From: Amycolatopsis vancoresmycina
GTDB taxonomy: Bacteria; Actinomycetota; Actinomycetes; Mycobacteriales; Pseudonocardiaceae
Assembly: GCF_000716785.1 (NCBI RefSeq)
Contig: NZ_JNYY01000002.1
Span: 1 to 64,000 of the forward strand
Direction of reading: 5' to 3'
Length of the DNA: 64,000 nucleotides
Both the position numbers and the translations under genes were made by a program. The stretch's first letter is position 1. Each line of letters starts with the position of its first letter. Below are positions 36,204-44,653 of this stretch, piece after piece. Below the pieces are notes generated by a model. That model was not told the DNA's origin and did no database searches. It saw only the letters and a list, made by a program, of their open reading frames with translations.

Positions 36204-36566
36204 TCAGACAGTCACCTCCGGGGTGAAGACGCAGAACTCGTTGCCCTCCGGGTCGGCCATCACCTCCCACTCGGTGTCACCGCCGCGCTCGCGGACCAGG
36301 GTGGCGCCCATCGCCACGAGTTCGGCCGGGTCGCCGAAGACGTCCAGGTGCATGCGGTTCTTGACCGCCTTCGGCTCCGGCACCGGGTTCAGCCAGATCA
36401 GCGGCCCCTTCCCGACGGGATCGACGATCGGGACCGGCCAGTCGTCCGGGCGCGTGCCGCCGGTCAGCGAGTCGCGGCGGACGTAGCCGAGCGCGCGGCA
36501 CCACCAGTCGGCCAGGGCCTGGTGGTCGTTCGCGTCGAGGGCGAGGTCTTTGAACCGCGCTGTCAT
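36204..36566 (-). CDS. Glyoxalase/VOC-superfamily protein
   Basis: This 120-residue protein has one long VOC unit: LALDANDHQALADWWCRALG at the start, MHLDVFGDPAE in the middle and the late metal-site motif DTEWEVMADPEGNEFCVF. Such actinomycete proteins are often annotated as glyoxalase or bleomycin-resistance-like; the function is unknown. Its ATG overlaps the GNAT gene stop by four bases (ATGA), so it is translationally coupled to that acetyltransferase. Confidence 0.88.
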   Translation of the reverse strand: MTARFKDLALDANDHQALADWWCRALGYVRRDSLTGGTRPDDWPVPIVDPVGKGPLIWLNPVPEPKAVKNRMHLDVFGDPAELVAMGATLVRERGGDTEWEVMADPEGNEFCVFTPEVTV

Positions 36567-37174
36567 GCCGCTCCCTCCGGAACGTGCGCCGGGACGACGT
36601 CGGAGACCACGCGCCAGCCGAGCGCGCGGTACTGCCCGCGCCCGGCGGCCGTGGCCAGCAGCACGCCCACACGAGCACCGGCCGCCTCGCCCAGGCGGTG
36701 CATCACCACGCGGCCGAGGCCGCGGCGGCGGTGCTCCGGTTCCGTCTCGATCTTGTCGAACACAGCGACCCCGCCGGCCACCGCGACCCGGCCGCGGGCG
36801 GCCGGAGCCGCGCCGGACGAGACCAGCACGTCCCACCTCGGGCCGTCGGCGGTCACCCTCACCGAGTAGCCCGGCGGCGCCTCGGCCGGCGGCACGGGCC
36901 CGTCGAACGCCATCAGGTACTCCGTCTCCCCCGCCGTCCACGCCGGAGTCAAGCCCGCCAGTACCTCCGCCCGCGGGCCGCACGTCTTCAGCCACGTGCC
37001 GGGCGAGGCCACCGCGGCCGCCCGCGCGGACACCGCCGCCGGTGCGCGCAGCAGGTACCGCACCCGGTGCCCGGGCAGGCCGACGTCGACCCGGTAGCCG
37101 TCGGGCTCCGGGACCGGTGGTGGGGTCGCCCGGGACACCGCCCAGCCGCGCACCCACGCCTCGAAGTGGTCCAT
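36563..37174 (-). CDS. GNAT-family N-acetyltransferase
   Basis: This 203-residue protein has a divergent N-terminal half and a C-terminal GNAT domain, with the acetyl-CoA-binding segment KIETEPEHRRRGLGRVVMHRL (Q/RxxGxG/A type) and the later LLATAAGRGQYRALGWRVVS. Start MDHFEAWVRG is chosen because it faces the GntR gene across a 55-bp gap; longer frames would cross into that gene. It is the first gene of a two-gene operon with the VOC protein. The acceptor is unknown. Confidence 0.85.
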   Translation of the reverse strand: MDHFEAWVRGWAVSRATPPPVPEPDGYRVDVGLPGHRVRYLLRAPAAVSARAAAVASPGTWLKTCGPRAEVLAGLTPAWTAGETEYLMAFDGPVPPAEAPPGYSVRVTADGPRWDVLVSSGAAPAARGRVAVAGGVAVFDKIETEPEHRRRGLGRVVMHRLGEAAGARVGVLLATAAGRGQYRALGWRVVSDVVPAHVPEGAA

Positions 37175-37229
37175 GCCGTGATCATGACAGCCACCCCCGA
37201 CAGTTTCCGCGAGCTGACAGGATGAGGCC

Positions 37230-37913
37230 GTGGACACCGAGCAGGTCTGGAGCGCGACCGTCGACCGGCTGCGGGCCCGGATCGACTCCGGTGACCTGCC
37301 GCCCGGCTCCCGGCTGCCCGCCGAGCGCGTCCTCTGCGAGGAGCTCGGCATCAGCCGCGGCTCACTCCGCCAGGCGCTGCGGGTGCTCGACTCCATCGGG
37401 TACGTCCAGATCCGCGCCGGCTCCGGCACCTACGTCCGTGAGCAGCAGGAACAGCCGTTGCGCACCTGGTTCACCGAGCACGACCAGCTCGTCGAGAAGC
37501 TCTTCGACCTGCGCGCGACCGTCGAACCGACCCTCGCCGAACGCCTGGCCCGGCACGCGACCGCCCGGACGGTGAGCCGCCTCGAAGACAACGTCGCCGA
37601 GATGGCGCAGGCCGCCGAAGACGGCGACATGCTGCACGTCATCGCCGCCGACGCCGAGTTCCACCGGGTGATCGCGCAGAACGCGGGCAACGACGACGTC
37701 GCCGGGCTGCTGCGGTCGGTGCTCGCCCTGGTCGGCGAGGAACGGCGGGCCGCGCTGCGGCTGCCGGGCCAGATCCGCAAGGCCGTCGCCGACCACCGCG
37801 CCATCCTCGACGCCATCCGCCGTTCCGACCCGGCCGCGGCCCGCGAGCTGACGCTCAAACACCTGGTGGACGCCAAGACCTACGCGCACGACTACGCCGC
37901 GGAGGAGAGCTGA
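37230..37913 (+). CDS. FadR-type GntR regulator
   Basis: This 227-residue protein has an N-terminal winged helix (LPAERVLCEELGISRGSLRQALRVLDSIGYV, about residues 30-60) and a helical FCD domain with metal-site histidines (EFHRVIAQNAGN, DHRAILDAI). FadR-type regulators usually sense small organic acids. It overlaps the methyltransferase gene downstream (TGATG), so that gene is probably part of its own transcript, and it is divergent from the GNAT/VOC operon. Confidence 0.9.
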   Translation: MDTEQVWSATVDRLRARIDSGDLPPGSRLPAERVLCEELGISRGSLRQALRVLDSIGYVQIRAGSGTYVREQQEQPLRTWFTEHDQLVEKLFDLRATVEPTLAERLARHATARTVSRLEDNVAEMAQAAEDGDMLHVIAADAEFHRVIAQNAGNDDVAGLLRSVLALVGEERRAALRLPGQIRKAVADHRAILDAIRRSDPAAARELTLKHLVDAKTYAHDYAAEES

Positions 37914-38724
37914 TGGAGAAGGTCCACTTCACCGCGGAAAAGGCCACCAACCTGGCCACCCTCTACGGCCGAGCGCTCGACTACCGCAGCGCGCACCCGA
38001 TCCTCGGCGACAAGGCGGCCGACGACGCCGTCCGCCGGATCGACCACGACTTCACCAAGATCGGCATCTCCCCCGACCGCGCGGTCTCCGTCGTCCTGCG
38101 GGCGAAGCCGATCGACGACTGGGCCGCCGAGTACCTGCGCGCCCACCCGGACGCGATCGTGCTGCACCTGGGCTGCGGCCTGGACACGCGGTTCCAGCGG
38201 CTCGCACCGCCGGAGACCGTCCACTGGTACGAAGTCGACTACCCCGAGGTCGTCGAGCTGCGCGAGAAGCTCTACCCGAAGGCGCCGAACCAGTCGCACA
38301 TCGCCTCGTCGGTGACCGACTTCGGGTGGCTCGACCGGGTGCCGTCGGACCGGCCCGCGCTGATCGTGGCCGAGGGCCTCACGATGTACCTGAAACCCGA
38401 GACCGGCACCGAACTCTTCCGGCGGCTGGCCGCGAAGTTCCCCTCCGGTGAGCTGATCTGCGACCTCTTCAGCCGGGGCGCCATCAAGAGCCAGAAGATC
38501 AACACGCCGGTGCGCAGGGCGGGGCGACGCTCTACTGGGGTGTCAACGACCCGCGTGAACTCGAGCGCTGCGGCCTGACCCTCGAGTCCGCTTTGGACGC
38601 CGGGCACTGGGCGAGCCCGGACGTGCTGGCCAGGATGGGCCCGATCACCCGGTTCCAGCTGCGGATGCTGAAGGTCTTCCCGGCCCTGGCCCGGACCGCG
38701 CACATCGTGCGGTACCGCTTCTAA
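37913..38724 (+). pseudogene. SAM-dependent methyltransferase (LCM/PPM family) with a frameshift
   Basis: The first frame (from ATG 37913) encodes a class I methyltransferase of the leucine carboxyl methyltransferase-like group: VLHLGCGLDTRFQRL is the SAM motif and VAEGLTMYLKPETG the post-motif. Near 38517-38524 the protein runs out of frame (INTPVRRAG, then nonsense to 38578). A sister frame continues with GATLYWGVNDPRELERCGLT to TAA 38722-38724. Adding a single base in the GCGGGG run restores one protein of about 270 residues, the family length. This is either a real inactivating deletion or a sequencing error. It is coupled to the GntR gene. Confidence 0.8.
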
Positions 38725-39218
38725 CGCGACTCCAGCACCCGCGCCACGAACTTGTGCAGCTTCTCCTCCAGCCGCCCGGCGCGTTCCTCGACCGTCAGCG
38801 ATTCGTACGGCTGCGGCACGTCCGGCTTCAGCTCGCCGCGGACGTACTGGCTGCACGCCAGGTTCCCGCACGCGTAAGTGCCCAGCGTGTTGCCCTCGCG
38901 GCCGGCCTTCCCGGCCCGGCGCGCCGAAAACAGCGTGATGTCGGCGAGCCCGTGGGTCGTGGTGCAGAAGCCGCAGATGTTGCTGCGCAGCCGGGACTTC
39001 GGGGGCGCGGCCGCGCGCAGGGCGAGCCCGATCACCTCGCCGCCGTAGGGCAGCACGAGGTACGCGCGCGCCGGTGCCTTCGGGTCGCGCCAGCCGAGGA
39101 ATTCGCGCCGGTCCCACGGGATTTCCGACGGCGGGGCGGGCAGCGTGACCCCCTTGGCTTCGCCTCGGGTGCAGTTGACGAACGAGGCCCGGATTTCGTC
39201 CTGGCCGAGTGGCTCCAT
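38721..39218 (-). CDS. FBP-domain zinc-finger protein
   Basis: This 165-residue protein carries the C-terminal treble-clef domain of elongation-factor-G-binding (FBP) proteins: NICGFCTTTHG and GTYACGNLACSQYVRG give two Cys pairs for zinc. FBP proteins bind EF-G and can rescue fusidic-acid-stalled ribosomes; the actinomycete versions are mostly uncharacterised. Start MEPLGQDEIRAS fits the family N-terminus. It overlaps the end of the methyltransferase remnant by four bases. Confidence 0.85.
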   Translation of the reverse strand: MEPLGQDEIRASFVNCTRGEAKGVTLPAPPSEIPWDRREFLGWRDPKAPARAYLVLPYGGEVIGLALRAAAPPKSRLRSNICGFCTTTHGLADITLFSARRAGKAGREGNTLGTYACGNLACSQYVRGELKPDVPQPYESLTVEERAGRLEEKLHKFVARVLESR

Positions 39219-39282
39219 GATCCGCACGGTAACCAGCGGCCACCGGCGGTGGCCACGCATTTTCGGCCGTACGATCAAGTCC

Positions 39283-40827
39283 GTGCGCAAGATCGCCGTG
39301 AAGAACGTCCGGGTGGTGTTGCGCACCAGCCTGGGCTTCGCCGGGCTGGGCATCGGCTCGAGCGTCGCCGGCTCCGGCGTCGTCGCGCTGCTCCTGCTGC
39401 TGCAGGGCCTGCCCAGTGACGTCGGGGACCGCGGCTGGCTGCTCGGGCTGACCGCCGCCGGGATCGTCGCCGGCTCGCTGCTCGCCGGGACGCTGTGGAC
39501 GGCGTGGCTGCAGCGGCGCACCGCGATCTGGTTCGTGCTCGGCCGCCCGCCGTCGGAGAGCGAGGCGCGGCGCGCGCTGCGGCTGCCCGTCGACATGGCC
39601 CTGGTCAGCGGCACGCTGTGGCTCATCGGGACCGTTGTCCTGTCCGTGCTCGCCGGGGTGCTCGGCTCGGGCGACGACGCCGTCGGCATGGCGACCGTGA
39701 TCGGGCTCGGCGGCCTCACCACCGTCGGGCTCACCTACCTCGCCGCCGAGTGGGTGGCGCGGCCGGTGATGACGATCGCGCTGGACGTCCTGCCGCCGCG
39801 CGGGTCGCTGCCGGTCACCGTGCTGACCCGGCTGATCGTCACCTGGGCGCTGGCCAGCGGCGTCCCGTTCGTCGGCGTGCTGCTCGTCGCCACGCCGCCG
39901 GACCTGGGCTCGGGCGACCACACCGCGAGCCTGGTCATGCTGTCGGTGATCGGACTCGGCGTCGGCGCGATCGGCACCGCGCTGCTGGCCAGGGCGGTCG
40001 CGGCGCCGCTGCACCGGCTGCGCGTGGCGCTCGACGAGATCGCCCGCGGCAACAACGACGTCACGGTCGACGTCGACGACTCCAGCGAGATCGGCCGGCT
40101 CCAGACGTCGGTCAACCAGCTCTCCGCCGGGCTGCGCGAACAGGCTCGGATGCGGGACCTGTTCGGCAGGCACGTCGGCGCCGACGTCGCCCGGCACGCC
40201 CTCGAATACGGTGCCTCCCTCTCGGGCGATGTCCGCGAGGTCACGGCGTTGTTCGTCGACGTCGTCGACTCGACCGCGCTCGCCTACCGCACCCCGCCGG
40301 AGGAGCTGGTCGGGAAGCTGAACCGGCTGTTCGCCGTCGTCGTCTCCGCGGTCAACGCGCGCGGTGGGCTGGTCAACAAGTTCCAGGGCGACGCCGCGCT
40401 GTGCATCTTCGGGGCGCCGACGCGGCTCGCGGACGCGCAGACGGCCGCGCTGGCCGCGGCGCGGGCGATCCGGGACGCCGTGCGCGAGGCCGGCGAGCTC
40501 GACCTGGGCATCGGCGTCTCGAGCGGGCCCGTGTTCGCCGGGCAGCTCGGCACCAGCAGCCGGCTCGAATACACCGTGATCGGCGACGCGGTCAACGAGG
40601 CCGCGCGGCTCACCGAGCTCGCCAAGGCGGTCCCGTCACGGGTCCTCGCCAGCGACGCCGTCGTCTCCGCGGCACTGCCCAGCGAAGCCGCCTACTGGGA
40701 GAAGCACGGCGAGCTTGAGCTGCGCGGCCGCCAAGCGGTGACGCCCACCTGGACCCTCAGAGCTGACCCAGATCCGGCCAGCGCAGCACCGTCGAACCCC
40801 AGGTCAGGCCCGCGCCGAACGCGCTGA
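39283..40827 (+). CDS. Class III adenylate/guanylate cyclase with membrane and HAMP domains
   Basis: This 514-residue protein has about six membrane segments (to residue 250), a HAMP linker (VAAPLHRLRVALDEIARGNNDV) and a cyclase domain. Metal-binding Asp residues are in VTALFVDVVDST and NKFQGDAALCIFG, and the late Asn/Arg pair in VIGDAVNEAARLTE. The Lys in NKFQGD is the position that favours ATP. It resembles the mycobacterial Rv1318c-Rv1320c-type cyclases. GTG 39283 starts the first membrane region. The last 71 bases overlap the convergent FabH gene, so the extreme C-terminus is antisense to it. Confidence 0.9.
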   Translation: MRKIAVKNVRVVLRTSLGFAGLGIGSSVAGSGVVALLLLLQGLPSDVGDRGWLLGLTAAGIVAGSLLAGTLWTAWLQRRTAIWFVLGRPPSESEARRALRLPVDMALVSGTLWLIGTVVLSVLAGVLGSGDDAVGMATVIGLGGLTTVGLTYLAAEWVARPVMTIALDVLPPRGSLPVTVLTRLIVTWALASGVPFVGVLLVATPPDLGSGDHTASLVMLSVIGLGVGAIGTALLARAVAAPLHRLRVALDEIARGNNDVTVDVDDSSEIGRLQTSVNQLSAGLREQARMRDLFGRHVGADVARHALEYGASLSGDVREVTALFVDVVDSTALAYRTPPEELVGKLNRLFAVVVSAVNARGGLVNKFQGDAALCIFGAPTRLADAQTAALAAARAIRDAVREAGELDLGIGVSSGPVFAGQLGTSSRLEYTVIGDAVNEAARLTELAKAVPSRVLASDAVVSAALPSEAAYWEKHGELELRGRQAVTPTWTLRADPDPASAAPSNPRSGPRRTR

Positions 40828-41743
40828 GCAGGACGCGGTGGCCGGGCGCGAGGGTCCCATCGGCGCGGGCGTCGGCCAGCGCGAGCGGGATGGACGCGGC
40901 GCTGGTGTTGCCGACCCGGTCGATGTTGGCGACCACGGCGTCGGCCGGCATCCCGAGCTGCTTCGCCGTCGCCTGGAGGATCCGGATGTTCGCCTGGTGC
41001 CCGACGAAGCGGTCGACGTCGCCGACCATCCAGCCCGCGCGCTCCAGGACGGTGCGCGACGACTCCGCCATCCGCGCGCAGGCGTGCCGGAAGACCGCGG
41101 TGCCCTGCATCGCGAGGAAGCGGTCGGCCGGGGTGTCGGAAAGCCGCTTCCGGGCGCCGCCCGCCTCGACCCACAGCAGTTCGGCGTGCTCGCCCTCGCT
41201 GTGCAGGTCGAACGGCCCGAACGCGCCGGGCTCGTCGGCGTCGCCGGCCCGCAGGAGGACCGCGCCGGCGCCGTCGCCGAAGATCGGGACGGTGGTGCGG
41301 TCGTTGGGGTCGACGAGCGTGGTGAAGGTGTCCGCGCCGACGACGAGCACGCGCTCGGCCAGGCCGCCCGCGATGAACCCGGCCGCCGTGGCCAGCGCGT
41401 AGACGAAGCCGCTGCACACGGCGTTGACATCAAATGCGGCCGCGGTGCCGAGCCCGAGCCGGGCGGCGACCTGCGGCGCGCTGGCCGGGCAGGGCTGGTC
41501 GGGCGTGGCGGTGGCGAGCACGACGGCGTCGGCGGAGCCGCCCCCGAGCGCTTCGCGGCCCGCCGCCACCGCAAGATCCACAGTGGACTCCCCGGGCCCG
41601 GCGACGCGGCGCTCGCGGATCCCGGTGCGGGTCCGGATCCACTCGTCCGAGGTGTCGAGCCGGGCGGCGATTTCGTGGTTGTCCAGGACTTTCGTCGGCA
41701 ACCACGAACCGAGGCCGGTCAACACGGCGGCAGGTGCGGGCAC
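40757..41743 (-). CDS. fabH: Beta-ketoacyl-ACP synthase III (FabH-like)
   Basis: This 328-residue condensing enzyme has the FabH triad Cys110 (AVCSGF), His249 (GHQANIRI) and Asn279 (DRVGNTSAAS), the N-terminal GSWLPTKVLDNHEI and DEWIRTRTGIRERR, and the closing GAGLTWGSTVLRW. It would start fatty acid (or polyketide) chains by condensing an acyl-CoA with malonyl-ACP. It stands apart from other fab genes, so it may be a second, specialised FabH. The GTG start follows GGGGAGG. One TCCACWGTGGA copy is inside the gene. Confidence 0.9.
   Translation of the reverse strand: MPAPAAVLTGLGSWLPTKVLDNHEIAARLDTSDEWIRTRTGIRERRVAGPGESTVDLAVAAGREALGGGSADAVVLATATPDQPCPASAPQVAARLGLGTAAAFDVNAVCSGFVYALATAAGFIAGGLAERVLVVGADTFTTLVDPNDRTTVPIFGDGAGAVLLRAGDADEPGAFGPFDLHSEGEHAELLWVEAGGARKRLSDTPADRFLAMQGTAVFRHACARMAESSRTVLERAGWMVGDVDRFVGHQANIRILQATAKQLGMPADAVVANIDRVGNTSAASIPLALADARADGTLAPGHRVLLSAFGAGLTWGSTVLRWPDLGQL
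41577..41587. repeat. TCCACWGTGGA palindrome, copy 2
   Basis: TCCACAGTGGA on the plus strand lies in the fabH gene; read with the gene it is TCCACTGTGGA and encodes S53-T-V-D56, again with Thr codon ACT. Confidence 0.6.
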
Positions 41744-41785
41744 GGGAGAGCCTCCCCACGCCGGCGGGTAGGCGGGCGACCGGCT

Positions 41786-41821
41786 GGTCTACCACTTCTA
41801 TGGGCTACCCCCTGGTAGACC
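41786..41821. promoter_or_regulatory. Inverted repeat between fabH and the Lrp gene
   Basis: GGTCTACCA (41786-41794) pairs perfectly with TGGTAGACC (41813-41821) around 18 bases. It lies in the 200-bp divergent gap, about 45 bases from the fabH start. It may be an operator for fabH; the regulator is unknown. Confidence 0.45.
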
Positions 41822-41943
41822 GGCCAGTTGTGTTCCAGGTCACGAAGAAAGTTGTTTCATCTTCCCCCCGGAGGGAGTAGTGAGCGACATCACGGAGGGG
41901 TGAACGCGGGCGGATTGTCGGGGGTGCCGGTTAGCCTGCTGAG

Positions 41944-42417
41944 GTGCCGACACCCGACCTCGACCAGCTCGACATCGCCATCCTCGCCTGCCTCCAGGCC
42001 GACGCCCGCACCATCGCCGAAACCATCGGCGCGAAGGTCGGGCTCTCGGCCGCGGCGGTGCAACGGCGGATCAAACGGCTGCGCGAAACGGGCGTCATCG
42101 AGCGCGAGGTGGCCGTGCTGTCCCCGGCGGCGCTCGGGCTCAGCATGACGTTCGTGGTGATGGTCGAGATGGAGCGGGAGAACCTGGCGGTCCTCGACGC
42201 GTTCCGCCGCCAGATCCTCGCCGACGACTGCGTGCAGCAGTGTTACTACGTGACCGGCAACGCGGACTTCGTGCTGATCGTGACGTGCCCGGACATGGCG
42301 GGCTTCGAGGCGTTCACCCGGCGGATGTTCTTCGACAACCCGAACGTCCGGCACTTCACGACGAGCGTGGCGATGGACCGGGTCAAGGTCGGGCTCACGC
42401 TGCCGCTGGAGCCGTAG
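41944..42417 (+). CDS. Lrp/AsnC-family regulator
   Basis: This 157-residue protein has an N-terminal helix-turn-helix (TIAETIGAKVGLSAAAVQRRIKRLRETGVI, about residues 23-52) and a C-terminal RAM/AsnC ligand domain (VMVEMERENLAVLDAFRRQI, YYVTGNADFVLIVTC). Such regulators respond to amino acids. The GTG start follows a short leader after TGAG. It is divergent from fabH and upstream of, but not tightly linked to, the SsgB-like gene. Confidence 0.92.
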   Translation: MPTPDLDQLDIAILACLQADARTIAETIGAKVGLSAAAVQRRIKRLRETGVIEREVAVLSPAALGLSMTFVVMVEMERENLAVLDAFRRQILADDCVQQCYYVTGNADFVLIVTCPDMAGFEAFTRRMFFDNPNVRHFTTSVAMDRVKVGLTLPLEP

Positions 42418-42600
42418 GTCGCCGTCACCAGCCGTGGCCGCCCGAACGCAAGGGGTATGTGCCCGGTGTTACACCACAATGGACGGATGCAACCGATCAA
42501 GTGAACGTCGGACTTTCCTCGTCATGACCGAAGCCCCTGGTCATCTCCTTGCCGAACAGTTCGCGCCGCGCGAACCGACCGCGAGACTCCAGGAGGGGCC

Positions 42601-43005
42601 GTGCACACCGACGCCGTACACCAGAGCCAGTTCGTGCTGCTGAACGAGAGCACCACGCCCGTCCTGTCGCGCCTGTCCTACCACTCGCACGAGCCGTTCG
42701 CGGTGACCGTGTCCTTCCGGACCGAGCGGGGCCGGTGGATCGAGTGGACCTTCGCGCGTGACCTGCTCGTGGCCGGGCTCGACGAGCCGGCCGGGCTCGG
42801 GGACGTCCGGATCCGCCCGGACCTCTCCGAAGACGAAGACTTCCTCACCCTGGAAATCGAGTCACCGGACGGCTATGCGTCGTTCGAGCTCGAAGTCGAG
42901 GACGTCCGGACCTTCCTGGACGCGTCCACCGAACTCGTGCCGCTCGGCGAAGAGAGCGCGCACTTCGACGTCGACGGGCTGATCGAGGAGATCAGCAACG
43001 TCTGA
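42601..43005 (+). CDS. ssgB: SsgA-family sporulation/cell-division regulator (SsgB-like)
   Basis: This 134-residue protein has the SsgA-family core FRTERGRWIEWTFARDLLVAGL and GLGDVRIRPDLSEDEDFLTL, then FELEVEDVRTFLDAS. In Streptomyces SsgB brings FtsZ to sporulation septa. In actinomycetes outside Streptomyces the single conserved member is usually the SsgB orthologue, which is the basis for the symbol. The GTG start follows AGGAGG. A strong hairpin terminator follows. The 183-bp leader has a GGGTAT box at 42453-42458 but no matching -35. Confidence 0.87.
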   Translation: MHTDAVHQSQFVLLNESTTPVLSRLSYHSHEPFAVTVSFRTERGRWIEWTFARDLLVAGLDEPAGLGDVRIRPDLSEDEDFLTLEIESPDGYASFELEVEDVRTFLDASTELVPLGEESAHFDVDGLIEEISNV

Positions 43006-43039
43006 CCCCTGAACCTCCCATTCCCGCGGCGAGGACGAA

Positions 43040-43080
43040 GGGCGGGTTTCGGGCGCGCTGGAGGCGCCCGAAACCCGCCC
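43040..43080. terminator. Strong terminator after ssgB
   Basis: A 17-base perfect stem (43040-43056 with 43064-43080) around a seven-base loop, followed by TTTCG, ends the ssgB transcript. It lies 23 bases before the stop of the convergent protease gene and may serve both. Confidence 0.85.
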
Positions 43081-43102
43081 TTTCGCTGTCCTGGAGGAAA
43101 CC

Positions 43103-44206
43103 TCAGCTGGTCTTGAGCGTGGTGCCGGTGCCGGAGAGCGCGCCGGCGATCGGGTAGAAGTAGGTCACGGACGTGTTGCCGCCGGACAGGACGCCCTGCG
43201 CGTAGTTGCCGGCGATGAAGCCGCCACCCGAGTCACCGGCCGCCGAGTGGACGTTGGTCGCGGTCATGCCGTTGACCGTGCCCTCGGAGTAGCGGACGCT
43301 CTGGTTCTTGGCGCCGATGGTGCCGCAGGTCCAGCCGGTGGTGGAGCCGGCCTTGCAGACCGACGTGCCGGTCGCCGCGTTGGACGACCCGCGCACCGCG
43401 GTGCCGTTGTTCATCTGCGCGACCGGGGTCCAGCTGCTGTTGGTCCGGACCGCCGCGTAGTCGACACCCGGGAACCGGTAGGTGATCCAGCTGCCGAGCG
43501 CGGCGCCGTTGGACCCGGTCAGCGAGCCGCCGCCGGTGAGCGCACCGCAGTGGCCGGCGGTGACGAAGCCGGTCGTGGTCGCGAAGCCGACCGAGCAGCG
43601 CGCCGAACCGCCGATGTAGTAGGCGTCGCCGCCGCGAATGTTGGCGTAGGTGGTCGGTGCCGACGCCGTTTCGCGGATCGTCACCGCGGATTTGTCCACA
43701 CCGGACTTGACGAGGAACGCGTCCGCGGCGGCCCGCTGGCCCTGCAGCACGTCCAGGGTGACGCGGTTGGTGGCGTCGTCGACACCCCAGCCGGTGATCG
43801 CGGCGGGCGCGGCCTTGTCGGCGGCGTTCAGCCGGTCCACAGTGGAGTTGAGCTGGCGCGCGCTGAACCGCACGACCTCCGCCTCCGCCCCGGCTTCGCG
43901 GATCTTGGCGACCAGCCCGGCGTTCGTCGTCGTGACGTGCGCCTTGCCCGTGGCGGCGTTGTAGGTGGCACCGCCGAACGCGTCGCCGAGTGCCGCGGTG
44001 AGCGATTCGGTCACCCGGTTCGCGACATCCTCGTTCTTCAGCCGCGTGAGCGCCTGGTCGTGGGTCAGGCCCAGGTCGCGCTGCATGGCGGGCACGATGT
44101 CCGGGTTCAGCAGGTCCTGGCCCGACGCGGGAACGGCGGTCGCGGCCAGCGCGCCCGTCGCCATCACCGCGGTCGCAGCGGCACCGAGAAGTCTCGCGAT
44201 CTTCAT
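43103..44206 (-). CDS. Secreted S1-family serine protease (streptogrisin/alpha-lytic type) with propeptide
   Basis: This 367-residue zymogen has a signal peptide ending near VPASG, a propeptide of about 170 residues (ALTRLKNEDVANRVTESLTA and the later alpha-lytic prodomain LLVKSGVDKS-like region) and a mature chymotrypsin-fold protease. The triad is His in TAGHCG, Asp in GVDYAAV and Ser in AAGDSGGGF. Cys pairs at ARCSVGF/GHCG and VCKAGSTTGWTCG fit the streptogrisin pattern. It should be an exported protein-degrading enzyme that folds with the help of its prodomain. One TCCACWGTGGA copy lies in the propeptide. Confidence 0.93.
   Translation of the reverse strand: MKIARLLGAAATAVMATGALAATAVPASGQDLLNPDIVPAMQRDLGLTHDQALTRLKNEDVANRVTESLTAALGDAFGGATYNAATGKAHVTTTNAGLVAKIREAGAEAEVVRFSARQLNSTVDRLNAADKAAPAAITGWGVDDATNRVTLDVLQGQRAAADAFLVKSGVDKSAVTIRETASAPTTYANIRGGDAYYIGGSARCSVGFATTTGFVTAGHCGALTGGGSLTGSNGAALGSWITYRFPGVDYAAVRTNSSWTPVAQMNNGTAVRGSSNAATGTSVCKAGSTTGWTCGTIGAKNQSVRYSEGTVNGMTATNVHSAAGDSGGGFIAGNYAQGVLSGGNTSVTYFYPIAGALSGTGTTLKTS
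43836..43846. repeat. TCCACWGTGGA palindrome, copy 3
   Basis: TCCACAGTGGA on the plus strand lies in the S1 protease gene; with the gene it reads TCCACTGTGGA and encodes S-T-V-D in the propeptide with Thr codon ACT. Confidence 0.6.
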
Positions 44207-44653
44207 GCTTCTCCCTAGGTGGTTACGCGCGGCTCCGCACCGGCCACGCAGTGGTACTCCCCCAGGTGAGCGTCCCCGGCGTGGGCGTTACGGTGCAATC
44301 CGGGCGCCCGGCGAATGGGTATACGCATTCACCGCGGACGTATCCCCTGCTCCAGCCGGGCTCAAGCCCCGCGTGTCACCCGGTCGGACAGGTCCGTAAG
44401 TAGGGTTTCCGTGAACTACTTTCAGTAGCCATCTGCTGTACACGAACGCGTTAAGCGACGTTCGAACGTGCGATCGGCCGGGGTTTCGCACGCAGGGTGA
44501 CCCGATACCCCCGGTTCCCGCAGCAAACCGGTGACGGTCGGTAGGCGGACGTGTGACAACCGCAGCGACCACGTATTCGGTGAACGGTTTACGGACGGAT
44601 CGGCGCTGCTTAGGCTCCCGCGCACGGTCTTCGGTGCGCGTCGAGGAGGTCAT
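44207..44653. other. Divergent promoter region between S1 protease and LuxR gene
   Basis: This 447-bp gap has no convincing coding region. It contains the near-palindrome GAATGGGTATACGCATTC (44313-44330) and a short hairpin CTACTTTCAGTAG, and is less GC-rich than the flanking genes, as expected of two promoters. No known operator is recognised. Confidence 0.45.

Noticed and set aside
42453..42458. SigB/F promoter before ssgB, and a similar GGGTAT at 52102-52107 before the histidine kinase
   Set aside because: The GGGTAT boxes lack a GTTT or GNNT element at 14-16 bases.
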